64,000 nt of DNA, from contig NZ_JAKRVY010000012.1 in assembly GCF_023638055.1 (NCBI RefSeq), positions 1-64,000 of the forward strand, in the 5' to 3' direction. Of the stretch, positions 16,046 to 24,695 are shown one piece after another; position 1 is the stretch's first letter, and each line of letters begins with the position of its first letter. The notes beneath the pieces were generated by a model. That model had not been told where the DNA came from. It was given only the letters and a program-made list of their open reading frames with translations, and made no database searches. The DNA is from Natranaeroarchaeum aerophilus (GTDB taxonomy: Archaea; Halobacteriota; Halobacteria; Halobacteriales; Natronoarchaeaceae). The position numbers were made by a program, and so were the translations under genes.

Positions 16046-18106
16046 CTACTCCGAAAGAGTCGTCGCCAGATCAGCCGACCAGTGGATGTCCCCATCGTAC
16101 ACGACGGGGAGTTCCGCGCGAGCGAGATAGGAAACGATCTCCTCTCGCCCCAGGGTGAACTCCGATTCGTTGCCACACAGGTACGAGTACTCGTTGCCGT
16201 CGAGATAGGGGTGATAGAAGCTCCCGGTGTGCTGTGAGGAGAACTGATCGTATACCAGCAGGAACCGATCCCCGTCCTCGATTGGTTCGACCCTAGCAGT
16301 TGCGGGGATCCGATTCTCGCTTTGCGTCAGCGAATGAGTTCCATCGCCGACCACAGCGTAGTCTTTCCCCATCATGATCCGACAGCGCGCCAGCTGGAGC
16401 GCCCGTTCAATGCCGAAGCCATGCGCGAGTAGTTTTGCGAAGGTCGATCCCACTTTTACTGCATGGTCGTTGAGCACCTGCGAGAACGTCACTGCGCCGG
16501 CAACGGCCCCCTGTTCGATCAGCTCACGGCCTTCGTGATATGAGCCACACGCGTTCAGGAAGAAGGTCTCGACACGACAGCGCTCCAGCGTCGATGCCGC
16601 CATATAGCCGTCAGGACAGCGAAGCCCCTCAGTTTCACAGTGACCGATGTAATGGACGAAATCGTACTCGGACTCGAAGGTTCTGGCGAGTTGAGCACTC
16701 GTCAGCCCGTTCTCGACCGTTACATCGATCGGGAGCTGTTCACCACGCTGACGATAGATCTCGGCTACGTCTTCGTGTTCGTCCGCCATTTCGTCATCAT
16801 TGAGTACCACAACGATCCCGATCCCATCGCGGTCGTCCGCCAGAAACTCCAGTCGGTTCAGGTATGCCGTCGGCGACGACCGGAACACGTCGATCGGCGT
16901 TCCTTCGGCGAGCCAGCCGTGAATACGGCCGCCCCGGAGTTCGGGTTTGAGGATATCGACCGAACTGATCTCTCCCGGCCCGCGGTGACCACGATAAAAA
17001 TCATCGAGCGAACGCTCGACGAGTTCGCTGCCCGATAGCTCGGACGTTCGGGGCGTAAACACGAGGCTCATCCGATCGAGCAGAAACGGGATCGTCGAGA
17101 CGTGCTCGACGGTGGGGTCGACGTATGTCGAAAGATGCCAGTCCGGGATTCGGTGCTGGATCGCGTCGTTCGCCACGGACAGATACGTCGCGAGGCGTTC
17201 AGCAGGTGTGGCGTCGTACAACACGTCGACGTCGAGACCGAGGGTGTCGAGTATACTGGCTTCCGAGAGCTCGGTCCCGTAGGGCCCCGCGTTACGGACC
17301 AGACAGTCGAGGAAGAACACCTGCCTGAGCAGACGCTCGGTCTCCCGTTCGAGCTCCGACCCGCCCGGAAGCTCCCACTCCAGATCGAGCTCCGGTACGC
17401 GGAGAACGGGTCGTGTCCGGTCGCGGACGTCGACCGAGGCCTGCAGGTAGTACGCGAGCGGTGCGAGGACAAACAGCGGCTCGAGGTCGGGCGGAGAGAC
17501 GATCTCGATACCGCTGTCGGGGGTCGCTGCAACCACCTGGTCCGGCACCTCAACCTCGTCACCGGTCTGCAGGAGCGGTGGATGGCCGCGAAGCGTCGGA
17601 TAGCTACGGTCAGTTCCGGGCGTCTTGTGGGATGCATGAAGATGTGAGAGCGCCGTTGCCAGGCCGCCAGGTGTTGGCGGTACTGTCAGTTTGTGGCTCG
17701 GGAGTTCGGCCCTGCTTCGAAGTCCGACCGTCGTCGGCGTGCGTTCGGGGAACTCGATCTCCACCGCGTCGTAGGTCGGCGTTCGATCGATCGAGAGCGC
17801 ACTCTCGACGCGCAGATACGTCTTGATCTCGCCGTCGATATCGATCAGGTAGTCGTCCTCGGGGAGCGAAAGGGAGTCCTGATCAGCAGTGAGTTCGTGC
17901 GTTTCGCCGCCGGAGAGTGGGGTTACGTAGAGGACAGCAGCTGGTACCGAGACCTCCGACATCGAACAGGTAACCGTCGCGTCAGTCGGCCGTGGAAGTT
18001 CGGCACTCGACCGAACGAGATCCAGCCCCGGGCTGTCGATGACGAGTTCTGCGTTCCCGCCATCGAGTGCTTTGAGCCCGGCATCCGTCACTTCCCACTC
18101 GATCAT
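16046..18106 (-). CDS. CHAT domain (caspase-like) protein
   Basis: 686-residue protein with a caspase-like CHAT fold in its C-terminal third. The presumed catalytic histidine is H489 in VHYIGHCE, and the cysteine is C520 in FFLNACGSYHEG, the spacing and hydrophobic strands expected of a clan CD His-Cys dyad. The preceding ~400 residues hold no repeat or helicase domain I recognise and look globular, beginning with a beta-rich region (VTCSMSEVSVPAAVLYVTP). The residues after 600 form a small beta domain. No signal peptide is seen. CHAT proteases in other prokaryotes take part in regulated proteolysis, including gasdermin and CRISPR-associated systems, but no such partner is adjacent, so the role is unknown. 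Confidence 0.82.
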   Translation of the reverse strand: MIEWEVTDAGLKALDGGNAELVIDSPGLDLVRSSAELPRPTDATVTCSMSEVSVPAAVLYVTPLSGGETHELTADQDSLSLPEDDYLIDIDGEIKTYLRVESALSIDRTPTYDAVEIEFPERTPTTVGLRSRAELPSHKLTVPPTPGGLATALSHLHASHKTPGTDRSYPTLRGHPPLLQTGDEVEVPDQVVAATPDSGIEIVSPPDLEPLFVLAPLAYYLQASVDVRDRTRPVLRVPELDLEWELPGGSELERETERLLRQVFFLDCLVRNAGPYGTELSEASILDTLGLDVDVLYDATPAERLATYLSVANDAIQHRIPDWHLSTYVDPTVEHVSTIPFLLDRMSLVFTPRTSELSGSELVERSLDDFYRGHRGPGEISSVDILKPELRGGRIHGWLAEGTPIDVFRSSPTAYLNRLEFLADDRDGIGIVVVLNDDEMADEHEDVAEIYRQRGEQLPIDVTVENGLTSAQLARTFESEYDFVHYIGHCETEGLRCPDGYMAASTLERCRVETFFLNACGSYHEGRELIEQGAVAGAVTFSQVLNDHAVKVGSTFAKLLAHGFGIERALQLARCRIMMGKDYAVVGDGTHSLTQSENRIPATARVEPIEDGDRFLLVYDQFSSQHTGSFYHPYLDGNEYSYLCGNESEFTLGREEIVSYLARAELPVVYDGDIHWSADLATTLSE

Positions 18107-18234
18107 TCGACTCGTAGAAAAACACTACTGGTCAATATTAGTATCGGTAGCGCGAGGTGTCAAGACATACCAGTACTCGTCGTGCGAGCGGAAGAAAGGT
18201 ACAATTATACGCCATCGGCCCTCGACGTAGACGT

Positions 18235-19491
18235 ATGAACTACGATGCCGTTCGAGAGTCCGATCCCGCGGTCGCCGACGCACTCGCCGGCGAGGTAGAA
18301 CGACAGCGCAACAGCTTGCAGATGATCGCGAGCGAGAATCACGTCAGCGAGGCGGTGCTCGAAGCCCAGTCGAGCGTCCTGACGAACAACTACGCCGAGG
18401 GCTACCCCGGTGCTCGTTACTACGCGGGCTGTGAGTACGCTGACGACATCGAGGAACTCGCCATCGAGCGTGCCCACGAACTCTGGGGTGGCGACCACAT
18501 CAACGTCCAGCCACACTCCGGGACGCAGGCTAACCAGGCAGTCTATCTGGCGATGCTCGATCCGGGCGACAAGATCCTCTCGCTGGATCTGACCCACGGC
18601 GGCCACCTCTCACACGGTCACCCCGCGAACTTCACCGGCCAGCTCTATGAGGTCGAACAGTACGAGGTCGACGCGGAGTCGGGCTACATCGACTACGAGG
18701 CCCTCCGTGAGCACGCCGAGGCGTTCGATCCCGATATCATCGTCTCGGGCTACTCCGCGTACCCGCGCACCGTGGAATGGGAGCAGATTCAGGCGGCAGC
18801 AGACGCTGCCGACGCACTCCATCTCGCCGACATGGCCCACATCACCGGGCTCGTCGCCGCGGGCGTCCACCCCTCTCCCGTCGGCGTCGCCGACTTCGTC
18901 ACCGGTTCGACCCACAAGACGATCCGCTCGGGCCGGGGCGGCATCGTCATCTGCGACGAGGAGTACGCCGATGACATCGACAAGGCCGTCTTCCCCGGCG
19001 GGCAGGGCGGTCCGCTCATGCACAACATCGCCGGCAAGGCAGTCGGTTTCGGCGAGGCCAACTCCGAAGCATTCGATGAGTACGCCGCACAGACGATCGA
19101 GAACGCGAAAGCCCTCGGCGACCGACTACAGGAACACGGCTTCACGCTGGTTTCGGGGGGCACCGACAACCACCTCGTGCTGGTCGATCTCCGCGACTCT
19201 CACCCCGATGTCACCGGCGGCGATGCCGAGGAGGCGCTGGAGGAGGCCGGTATCGTTCTCAACGCCAACACTGTCCCCGGCGAGACGCGAAGCCCGTTCA
19301 ACCCGAGTGGTATCCGCGCTGGCTCTCCCGCACTGACCACACGTGGCTTCGACACCGACGCGATGGAGACAGTCGCCGACTGTATCTCCCAGGTCGTCGA
19401 TGCTGTCGCCGACGACGAAGTCGACGAAGCCATCGAAGACGTCGCGGCGACCGTCGACGACCTCTGTGCGGAGCACCCACTCTACGAGTAG
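18235..19491 (+). CDS. glyA: Serine hydroxymethyltransferase
   Basis: 418-residue PLP enzyme that interconverts serine and glycine while transferring a one-carbon unit to tetrahydrofolate. The PLP lysine lies in TGSTHKTIRSGRGG near residue 226. Other family marks are SENHVSEAVLEAQ near 25, the NYAEGYPGARYYAGCE segment and PHSGTQANQAVY near 90. Start ATG 18235 lies ~27 bases after an AATTATAC TATA-like box (18203-18210), so it is probably leaderless and the upstream in-frame start at 18157 is wrong. The length is normal. It is followed by a tandem 22-base-period repeat and a convergent gene. Confidence 0.97.
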   Translation: MNYDAVRESDPAVADALAGEVERQRNSLQMIASENHVSEAVLEAQSSVLTNNYAEGYPGARYYAGCEYADDIEELAIERAHELWGGDHINVQPHSGTQANQAVYLAMLDPGDKILSLDLTHGGHLSHGHPANFTGQLYEVEQYEVDAESGYIDYEALREHAEAFDPDIIVSGYSAYPRTVEWEQIQAAADAADALHLADMAHITGLVAAGVHPSPVGVADFVTGSTHKTIRSGRGGIVICDEEYADDIDKAVFPGGQGGPLMHNIAGKAVGFGEANSEAFDEYAAQTIENAKALGDRLQEHGFTLVSGGTDNHLVLVDLRDSHPDVTGGDAEEALEEAGIVLNANTVPGETRSPFNPSGIRAGSPALTTRGFDTDAMETVADCISQVVDAVADDEVDEAIEDVAATVDDLCAEHPLYE

Positions 19492-19550
19492 CGGTCCGAT
19501 CTTCCCGTGCTTTTTTGGCGACGACGCCCCGTTCTCGGCCCCAACAACCC

Positions 19551-19611
19551 GCTTCGAATACTGTAGTGTTAGACTTCGAAATTTGTAGTTAGTAACTTCG
19601 AAATCTGTAGT
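19551..19611 (+). repeat. Three-unit 22-base-period repeat, locus A
   Basis: Three copies of a 17-base motif, CTTCGAA-nn-yTGTAGT with one preceding base, start at 19551, 19573 and 19595, exactly 22 bases apart. Copies 2 and 3 differ at one base. TTCGAA is itself a palindrome. The block lies between the ends of glyA and the zinc-binding protein gene. The whole ~60-base block is homologous, in reverse orientation, to 33466-33525. A protein-binding array or a dispersed non-coding repeat family is likely; it is not a CRISPR because units are nearly contiguous. Confidence 0.8.
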
Positions 19612-19638
19612 ATGGGTAGTTGCAGCCAAAACACCCAA

Positions 19639-20016
19639 CTATGGCCGGAAGTCGAATCGGGGCGAATCCTCCAGGGATGGACCGTCGTCGCGCTCCCGAC
19701 CGTTCTCGAACGTAACGTAGTTGAGATAGAACGTCCGGCCACACCCATCGTCGCTGGACGTCCCCTCGGGCTGACCGATACAGACGAAGTCGATGCCGTC
19801 AGCGTCTTCGTACGCCCCTGTGGTGGACGAATACTCGTAGCCAGCGAGGGGCTCTCTGGTAACCGACTTGTCGGCCAGATACGCATCCCGATCGATCTCC
19901 ACGACGGTATCACAGTAGGGGCAAGTGTACGTTACGGAAACCACACTCGCTCTAGGGCACCGACGGGTATCAGGATTGTCCCAGTGCCAACACTCGCCTC
20001 GCGACAGCACAGGCAT
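19639..20016 (-). CDS. Putative zinc-ribbon protein
   Basis: Hypothetical soluble protein of 125 residues. It has cysteine pairs suggestive of metal binding: CPYCDTVVE near residue 32, and a later DFVCIGQ...DDGCGRTFYLNYV, which together could form a zinc ribbon; two more cysteines, in ECWHW and RRCP, lie near the N-terminus. The start is uncertain between 20016 and 20025. I prefer 20016 because MPVLSRGECWHW begins near the conserved-looking part. It is convergent with glyA across the 22-base-period repeat block. Function unknown. Confidence 0.65.
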   Translation of the reverse strand: MPVLSRGECWHWDNPDTRRCPRASVVSVTYTCPYCDTVVEIDRDAYLADKSVTREPLAGYEYSSTTGAYEDADGIDFVCIGQPEGTSSDDGCGRTFYLNYVTFENGRERDDGPSLEDSPRFDFRP

Positions 20017-20061
20017 CCCGGCCATGGGGATTTATTCATAGGTGCGTTCAACTGGGTCCCG

Positions 20062-20250
20062 ATGGCCGAACTGGGCGTCCTCGATCTGATCGTGAAGCTA
20101 CTCGCTGGCCTCGGCGTGCTCGTGTTACTCCTTGGACTCCTCGTCGACGCTGGACTGGTATTGCTTGCCGGGTTCCTGTTCGTCGTGGCGGGCGTATTTT
20201 ATATCGGGATACGGATCCTCCGACAGCGCGTCGAGACGACCAGTGTGTGA
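20062..20250 (+). CDS. Small membrane protein (62 residues)
   Basis: Very hydrophobic small protein with two predicted membrane helices (about residues 8-28 and 31-51) and a short charged C-terminus. ATG 20062 lies ~27 bases after ATTTATTC (20031-20038), a good TATA position for leaderless expression, which argues that it is real and that longer in-frame starts are not used. Its stop touches the stop of a convergent 63-residue membrane protein gene with no gap. Not recognised. Confidence 0.68.
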   Translation: MAELGVLDLIVKLLAGLGVLVLLLGLLVDAGLVLLAGFLFVVAGVFYIGIRILRQRVETTSV

Positions 20251-20442
20251 CTACGGCTGTTTGTCCGAAAACAGCCCGAAATCGAGGCCGACAAGAAGGG
20301 TCCCGACCGCCAACAGCAGTGTTGCAAGAACGAGTCCGAGCAAGGGGAGATCCATACCTGTCGTCGAAGCGATCAGTGTGACGCTGCCGAGTATCATCAG
20401 TCCCACACCGATTAGGAGTTCGGGATCGTCGGACAGTCCCAT
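20251..20442 (-). CDS. Small membrane protein (63 residues)
   Basis: Small protein with two predicted membrane helices (about residues 9-27 and 32-52) linked by a short turn (TTGMD) and a polar C-terminus. I chose ATG 20442 because the upstream part of the frame is not protein-like. It has similar size and topology to the convergent neighbour at 20062 but no clear sequence identity with it. Function unknown. Confidence 0.65.
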   Translation of the reverse strand: MGLSDDPELLIGVGLMILGSVTLIASTTGMDLPLLGLVLATLLLAVGTLLVGLDFGLFSDKQP

Positions 20443-20517
20443 ACGTGATCTGTGATCGGCTCGGGACTTCAATCGACCCCCGCAAGTGCTATGACTCCGT
20501 ACAATGAATGATCCGCC

Positions 20518-21369
20518 ATGATCGACGAGACAGTCGAAGAGATCGCAGACATGCAGACACACAGCGCCTCGAACGTTGCTATCAAAGCCGCCCGGGCGCT
20601 TCTGACAGTCGCAGACCGGGAAGTGACGACCGTAGAGGAGTACGAACGTGATCTGGAACGTAACGCAAGCGTCCTTCGCCGGGCGAACCCATCACACGCA
20701 ATCCTCCAGAACGCGATGGCCGATATCGTGGACGCGGTCACCACTGCTGACCTCACGGATGTCGAGGATGCCAAAGCCGTTACGCGGTCGACAGTCGATA
20801 CAGTGATCGAAAACGTTCGGCGCGAGAAACAGGACGCCGCAGCGAATGCGGTGCCGCTGTTCGAGGACGGCTCGACGATACTGACACACGATTACTCCTC
20901 GACCGTACTCGCAGGACTGGAACGGGCCGTCGAGGACGGGCGTGAGCTCGAAGTATACGTGACGGAGGCACGGCCACGCTATCTTGGCCGCCGGACAGCG
21001 CGTCGACTGGCCGGACTCGACGGCGTCGAGACGCATCTGATCGTCGATAGCGCTGCTGGCCACCACCTGCCGGAGTGTGATCGACTCATCACGGGGATCA
21101 CGTCGATCGTGGACGAGCATATCTATAATCGGATCGGGACGTTCCCACTCGCCGCCACTGCCAACGAGGTCGGGACACCGATGGCGGCCGTCGGTGCCAG
21201 CTCGAAGATCGTTGGCAAGCGATTCGTCTTCGAGAACGAGTATCGACCCGTCAGCGAGGTGATGCGGGAGCCAGCGGAGGGGTTCAACGTCAAGAACCCA
21301 GGTTACGACGCGACACCGCTATCGCTGGTGGATACGATCATTACCGACGAGGGGGAGCTAGAGGCGTAG
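20518..21369 (+). CDS. Ribose-1,5-bisphosphate isomerase / eIF2B-like protein
   Basis: 283-residue member of the eIF2B alpha/R15P isomerase family. In archaea, R15P isomerase converts ribose-1,5-bisphosphate to ribulose-1,5-bisphosphate in nucleoside degradation. The N-terminal helical domain is followed by the Rossmann-like C-terminal domain, with family marks LTHDYSSTVLAGLERA near residue 120, VTEARPRYLGRRTARRL, GITSIVDEHIYNRIGTFPLA near 195 and FNVKNPGYDATPLSLVDTII near the end. The TEARP and GITSI blocks are shared with eIF2B regulatory subunits, so the exact reaction is an inference from archaeal precedent. No Rubisco or AMP phosphorylase gene is in the window. Confidence 0.85.
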   Translation: MIDETVEEIADMQTHSASNVAIKAARALLTVADREVTTVEEYERDLERNASVLRRANPSHAILQNAMADIVDAVTTADLTDVEDAKAVTRSTVDTVIENVRREKQDAAANAVPLFEDGSTILTHDYSSTVLAGLERAVEDGRELEVYVTEARPRYLGRRTARRLAGLDGVETHLIVDSAAGHHLPECDRLITGITSIVDEHIYNRIGTFPLAATANEVGTPMAAVGASSKIVGKRFVFENEYRPVSEVMREPAEGFNVKNPGYDATPLSLVDTIITDEGELEA

Positions 21370-21378
21370 GGCCGCGGG

Positions 21379-22491
21379 TCACCCGACGCTCACCCACTCG
21401 CCCGTGGCGTCGCTTCGCTCGATCGCATCCAGCACTCGCTGTGCAGCAAGCCCGTCCTCGAAGTTGGGGTGGAACTCGCCGCCGTCGGCGACCGCAGAGA
21501 GGAATTCGTAGTTCTCGTGGACGAACGTGTGTTCCCAGCCGATAACGTGGCCCGGCGGCCACCAGTGCTCGATGTAGGGATCCGTCTCGTCCGTCACGAG
21601 GATCGTCTCGTAGCCCCGTGAGTCCTCCCGGAGAAGTTCGAGTTCGTTGAGCCGTTCGAGGGAGAATCGCAGGCTCCCTTTCGAGCCCTGGATCTCGATC
21701 GTGTGGTCGTTCTTGTGACCGTTGGCAAAGCGTGAGGCCTCGAAGGTACCCATCGCCCCGCTTTCGAACTCGGCCTGTGCGGAGTAGGCGTCGTCGACAG
21801 TGACCGGCCGCGTCTCGTCGCTGCCCTCGACCGGACGCTCGTCGACGAACGTCTGTAGCTGTCCAGAGATCCGTTCGATTTTGCCCGCCTGCTCGCCGAC
21901 GAGAAAGCGCGCGAGGTCGATCGTGTGACTGCCGAGATCACCCAGCGCGCCGCTACCCGCTAGCTCGGCGTCGTTGCGCCAGGACCACGGTGCATCGGGG
22001 TCGACGAGCCAGTCCTGGAGATACCGACCGCGGATGTGATGGATCTCGCCCAGTTTGCCGTCCTCGATCAACCCCTTCGCGTATCGAAGTGCGGGGACGA
22101 AGCGGTAGTTGAACGCGCTTCCGGCGGGCACGTCGGCGTCGCGCGCCGCCTGTGCCATCTCTTCGGCGACGTCGAGCGTGGGGGCGAGCGGTTTTTCACA
22201 GAAAACTGGCGTGCCCGATTCGAGTGCGGCAATCGATGGCTCGGCATGGACGTGGTTCGGACCGAGATTGTAGAAGACGTCGACCTCGTCGATCTCCTCG
22301 GCCCAGTCGGTCGACGTTCTGGTAAAGCCCAGTTGGTCGGCGGCGTCGGCCAGTGCCGCCTCGTCGCGGCCGATCAGGACGTCGCGCTCGACGTCCGGTG
22401 CGTCCTCGAAAAACATCGGCAGTCGTGCTAGCGCGTTCGCGTGAGCCTGTCCCATGAACCGATAGCCGAGTACCCCGACCTGCAGTGTCAT
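21379..22491 (-). CDS. Gfo/Idh/MocA family oxidoreductase (copy 1)
   Basis: 370-residue NAD(P)-dependent oxidoreductase, predicted to act on a sugar or sugar-derived polyol. The Rossmann fold opens with GVLGYRFMGQAHANALARL at residue 6. The family EKP motif appears as FCEKPLAPT near residue 98, whose lysine is catalytic. The C-terminal alpha/beta domain has GDLGSHTIDLARFLVG near 178 and ends near the family length. Together with the second copy at 24696 and the sugar isomerase at 23683, it suggests an uncharacterised sugar pathway. It is convergent with the R15P isomerase gene nine bases away. Confidence 0.93.
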   Translation of the reverse strand: MTLQVGVLGYRFMGQAHANALARLPMFFEDAPDVERDVLIGRDEAALADAADQLGFTRTSTDWAEEIDEVDVFYNLGPNHVHAEPSIAALESGTPVFCEKPLAPTLDVAEEMAQAARDADVPAGSAFNYRFVPALRYAKGLIEDGKLGEIHHIRGRYLQDWLVDPDAPWSWRNDAELAGSGALGDLGSHTIDLARFLVGEQAGKIERISGQLQTFVDERPVEGSDETRPVTVDDAYSAQAEFESGAMGTFEASRFANGHKNDHTIEIQGSKGSLRFSLERLNELELLREDSRGYETILVTDETDPYIEHWWPPGHVIGWEHTFVHENYEFLSAVADGGEFHPNFEDGLAAQRVLDAIERSDATGEWVSVG

Positions 22492-22585
22492 AGAAAGACC
22501 TTCGTTGCGTCTGATAATTAGTGGTTTGGTACATCGTGGAGGCCCACGGATCCGCTGTGATCAGTCGGCTGCGCTCCCACGAGGG

Positions 22586-22858
22586 TCACGCCGTAATTCG
22601 GTATTCGATCGCCCCGATTCCGGGGATGTGGAGAGTGCGTGTCCGACGTCGATCGGCCTCGGACCGAGTCACGAGATGATACCGAATACTCAGTACGGTA
22701 CCGACAACTGCGGTGATCGCTACGGCACTTGCGATCGGATAACTCAGCACGGCGAAGATACCGATGATGAGCCCGAGGAGTGCAATCATTCCCCCGAGCG
22801 TTGGTGGTTCAGGCGGTCGCGACGGTAGTCCCTGTTTTGGCTGTGGTGGGATTGTCAT
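22586..22858 (-). CDS. Small membrane protein (90 residues)
   Basis: Hypothetical protein with a proline-rich N-terminal 20 residues and two predicted membrane helices (about 23-42 and 45-60), then a basic stretch (RSEADRRRTRT). Not recognised as a family. It lies upstream of the first Gfo/Idh/MocA gene on the same strand with a 94-base gap. The 150 bases beyond it (22859-23011) are AT-rich and hold nothing I can identify. Confidence 0.6.
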   Translation of the reverse strand: MTIPPQPKQGLPSRPPEPPTLGGMIALLGLIIGIFAVLSYPIASAVAITAVVGTVLSIRYHLVTRSEADRRRTRTLHIPGIGAIEYRITA

Positions 22859-23011
22859 ATCAACTGCTACGGTTTGCGGGGATAAAAACCTTTCAGATTA
22901 CAGATAATTATAGAGAATTGTTAGCATTGTCCAAGCAAAGATCTTCAACATTAGGCCTTCTAAAGTAGTTTAATGGTTACCATGCTAACGGTAGACAACT
23001 AGTCGGTATTT

Positions 23012-23518
23012 TTACCTGACGAGCCTCGTTATCAGTGCAGCGAGTGTCGCCGTCACCGCCGTCCCGATACTGATACCGACGAGTGCCCCGACCGAGAGCG
23101 TCGCACCGATGCCGCCGATGTCGACGAGGAGTGCGAGCAGATATACGACCAGACTCGTGACGACGGATCCAAACGCCGCTCCGAGACCCGCTGCGAGCAA
23201 GACGGCGTCACGCTCTGCGTTGAACGTCAGTCCAGTCAGCGTACCAGTCCCGAGTGCAACGAGGGGAAGTAGCAGGACTGCGAACCCGAGCGCCGTTTGT
23301 GCCGCGAACGAGTTGATACCAGCCACACCGGAGAGCGCCCCGACCAAAAGACCGCTCACTCCGAAGCCGATACCCGCCACCAAAAATAGTCCCGCAGATC
23401 GTCCGATATGCTGTTGTGTACGCGGTCGCTTGAGGATTTCTTCGAGCCGACGTATCCGTTGCTCTATCTTTTCTCCTACTCCCGATCCGTCCTCGATATC
23501 CGCACTGTCTACTGCCAT
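23012..23518 (-). CDS. Hypothetical membrane protein (168 residues)
   Basis: Polytopic protein with a charged N-terminal ~40 residues (EKIEQRIRRLEEILKRP, a probable amphipathic or coiled-coil helix) followed by four Gly/Ala-rich membrane helices between residues 42 and 165. It is not homologous to any family I recognise. It is flanked by AT-rich gaps on both sides, so it is probably a single transcript. Confidence 0.65.
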   Translation of the reverse strand: MAVDSADIEDGSGVGEKIEQRIRRLEEILKRPRTQQHIGRSAGLFLVAGIGFGVSGLLVGALSGVAGINSFAAQTALGFAVLLLPLVALGTGTLTGLTFNAERDAVLLAAGLGAAFGSVVTSLVVYLLALLVDIGGIGATLSVGALVGISIGTAVTATLAALITRLVR

Positions 23519-23682
23519 GCCGAGAGAATCTCGTTAGTCCACCATTATAAGTACGGCGTTATATCAGAACGTTGGAAAGTAAATGAACCGTTTCGGCCAC
23601 TATCTGTGAGTGATCGTTGCTATCGGGTACTAACACTATATTACCGGCAACAACGAGATCGAAAGGGAAGACTACTGCCGAC

Positions 23683-24651
23683 TCACGCCCAGAACGCGTC
23701 GCCGGGTTGGGAGTCGAAGACGGCACGATCCAGCATCTCGACGGCCTTCTCTAGACCCTCTATCGAGGAGGTCAACGAGTCCTCGTGCTCGATCGAGAGC
23801 GCACCGTCGTAGCCGACCATCCGGAGCGTCGAAACGACGTCTTTCCAGTGTAGCTCCCCGTGACCATAGCCGATGGACCGGAACAGCCAGGACCGCTCGG
23901 CTTCCTCGGTGTACGGCGTCGTGTCGAGGACGCCCTTCTCACGGGCCTGCTCCTCGTAGACACGGGTGTCCTTGGCGTGGAAGTGATGAATTGCATCTTC
24001 TTCGCCCAGCAGGCGGATCGCATCCGTGATCTCGATACCCTGCCAGTAGAGATGTGAGGGATCGAAGTTCGCGCCGATCCGATCGTTGGTGGCCTCGCGC
24101 AGGCGAAGCAGACCGTGTGGCTCGTAGACGAGCATGTTGGGATGCATTTCGATGGCGACATCGACACCGTGGGTTGCCGCGTGCTCGGCGATCTCCGCCC
24201 AGTAAGGAATCGCTACTTCCTCCCACTGGTACTCGTGGGCGTCCGCGTGTTCGCCCGGCCACGGAGCAGTGACCCAGTTGGGCGTCTCGTCGTTCGGACT
24301 GCCAGCGGGAAGCCCGGAGAAACAGGTCACCGTGTTCACGTCGAGCTGTCCGGCGAGTTCGATCGCTTCCCGGAGTTCGGTATCGGCCTCCGTAGCGCGA
24401 TCCTCGTCGGGATGGATCGGGTTGTTGTGGGTCGCGAGTGCGCTGATGCGCATGTCGTGCTGGTCGAGTAGCTCGGCGAGCTCGGCCTGTGCGTCCTCGT
24501 CGTCCAGGTACGCACGACGGTCGAGGTGGTCGTCACCGGGCCAGCCGCCGACGCCCGGCTCGACGGCGTCGACACCGATATCGTCGAGATATGCGAGCGC
24601 TTCCGAGAGCGACCTGTCGTACAGCGGTGGGGTATGTACACCGATCTCCAT
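23683..24651 (-). CDS. Sugar phosphate isomerase/epimerase (AP endonuclease 2-like TIM barrel)
   Basis: 322-residue xylose-isomerase-like TIM barrel protein of the IolE/Hyi/UlaE type. Visible marks are GVHTPPLYDRSLSEALAYL at the start, GVDAVEPGVGGWPGDD near residue 27, the metal-ligand segment VDVAIEMHPNMLVY near 173, GANFDPSHLYWQGI near 200 and IHHFHAKDTRVYEE near 225. ATG 24651 was chosen because MEIGVHTPPL starts the first barrel strand. It lies 44 bases downstream of a Gfo/Idh/MocA oxidoreductase on the same strand, a pairing typical of inositol- or ketose-like sugar catabolism. Substrate unknown. Confidence 0.92.
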   Translation of the reverse strand: MEIGVHTPPLYDRSLSEALAYLDDIGVDAVEPGVGGWPGDDHLDRRAYLDDEDAQAELAELLDQHDMRISALATHNNPIHPDEDRATEADTELREAIELAGQLDVNTVTCFSGLPAGSPNDETPNWVTAPWPGEHADAHEYQWEEVAIPYWAEIAEHAATHGVDVAIEMHPNMLVYEPHGLLRLREATNDRIGANFDPSHLYWQGIEITDAIRLLGEEDAIHHFHAKDTRVYEEQAREKGVLDTTPYTEEAERSWLFRSIGYGHGELHWKDVVSTLRMVGYDGALSIEHEDSLTSSIEGLEKAVEMLDRAVFDSQPGDAFWA

Positions 24652-24695
24652 GCGTGATACATCAGCAGTCACCGAGAAAAAACTTCGGAGCCTCC

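Noticed and set aside
19551..19611. 22-base-period repeat considered as a mini-CRISPR or replication origin
   Set aside because: Spacers are only five bases, and no cas or orc/cdc6 gene is near.
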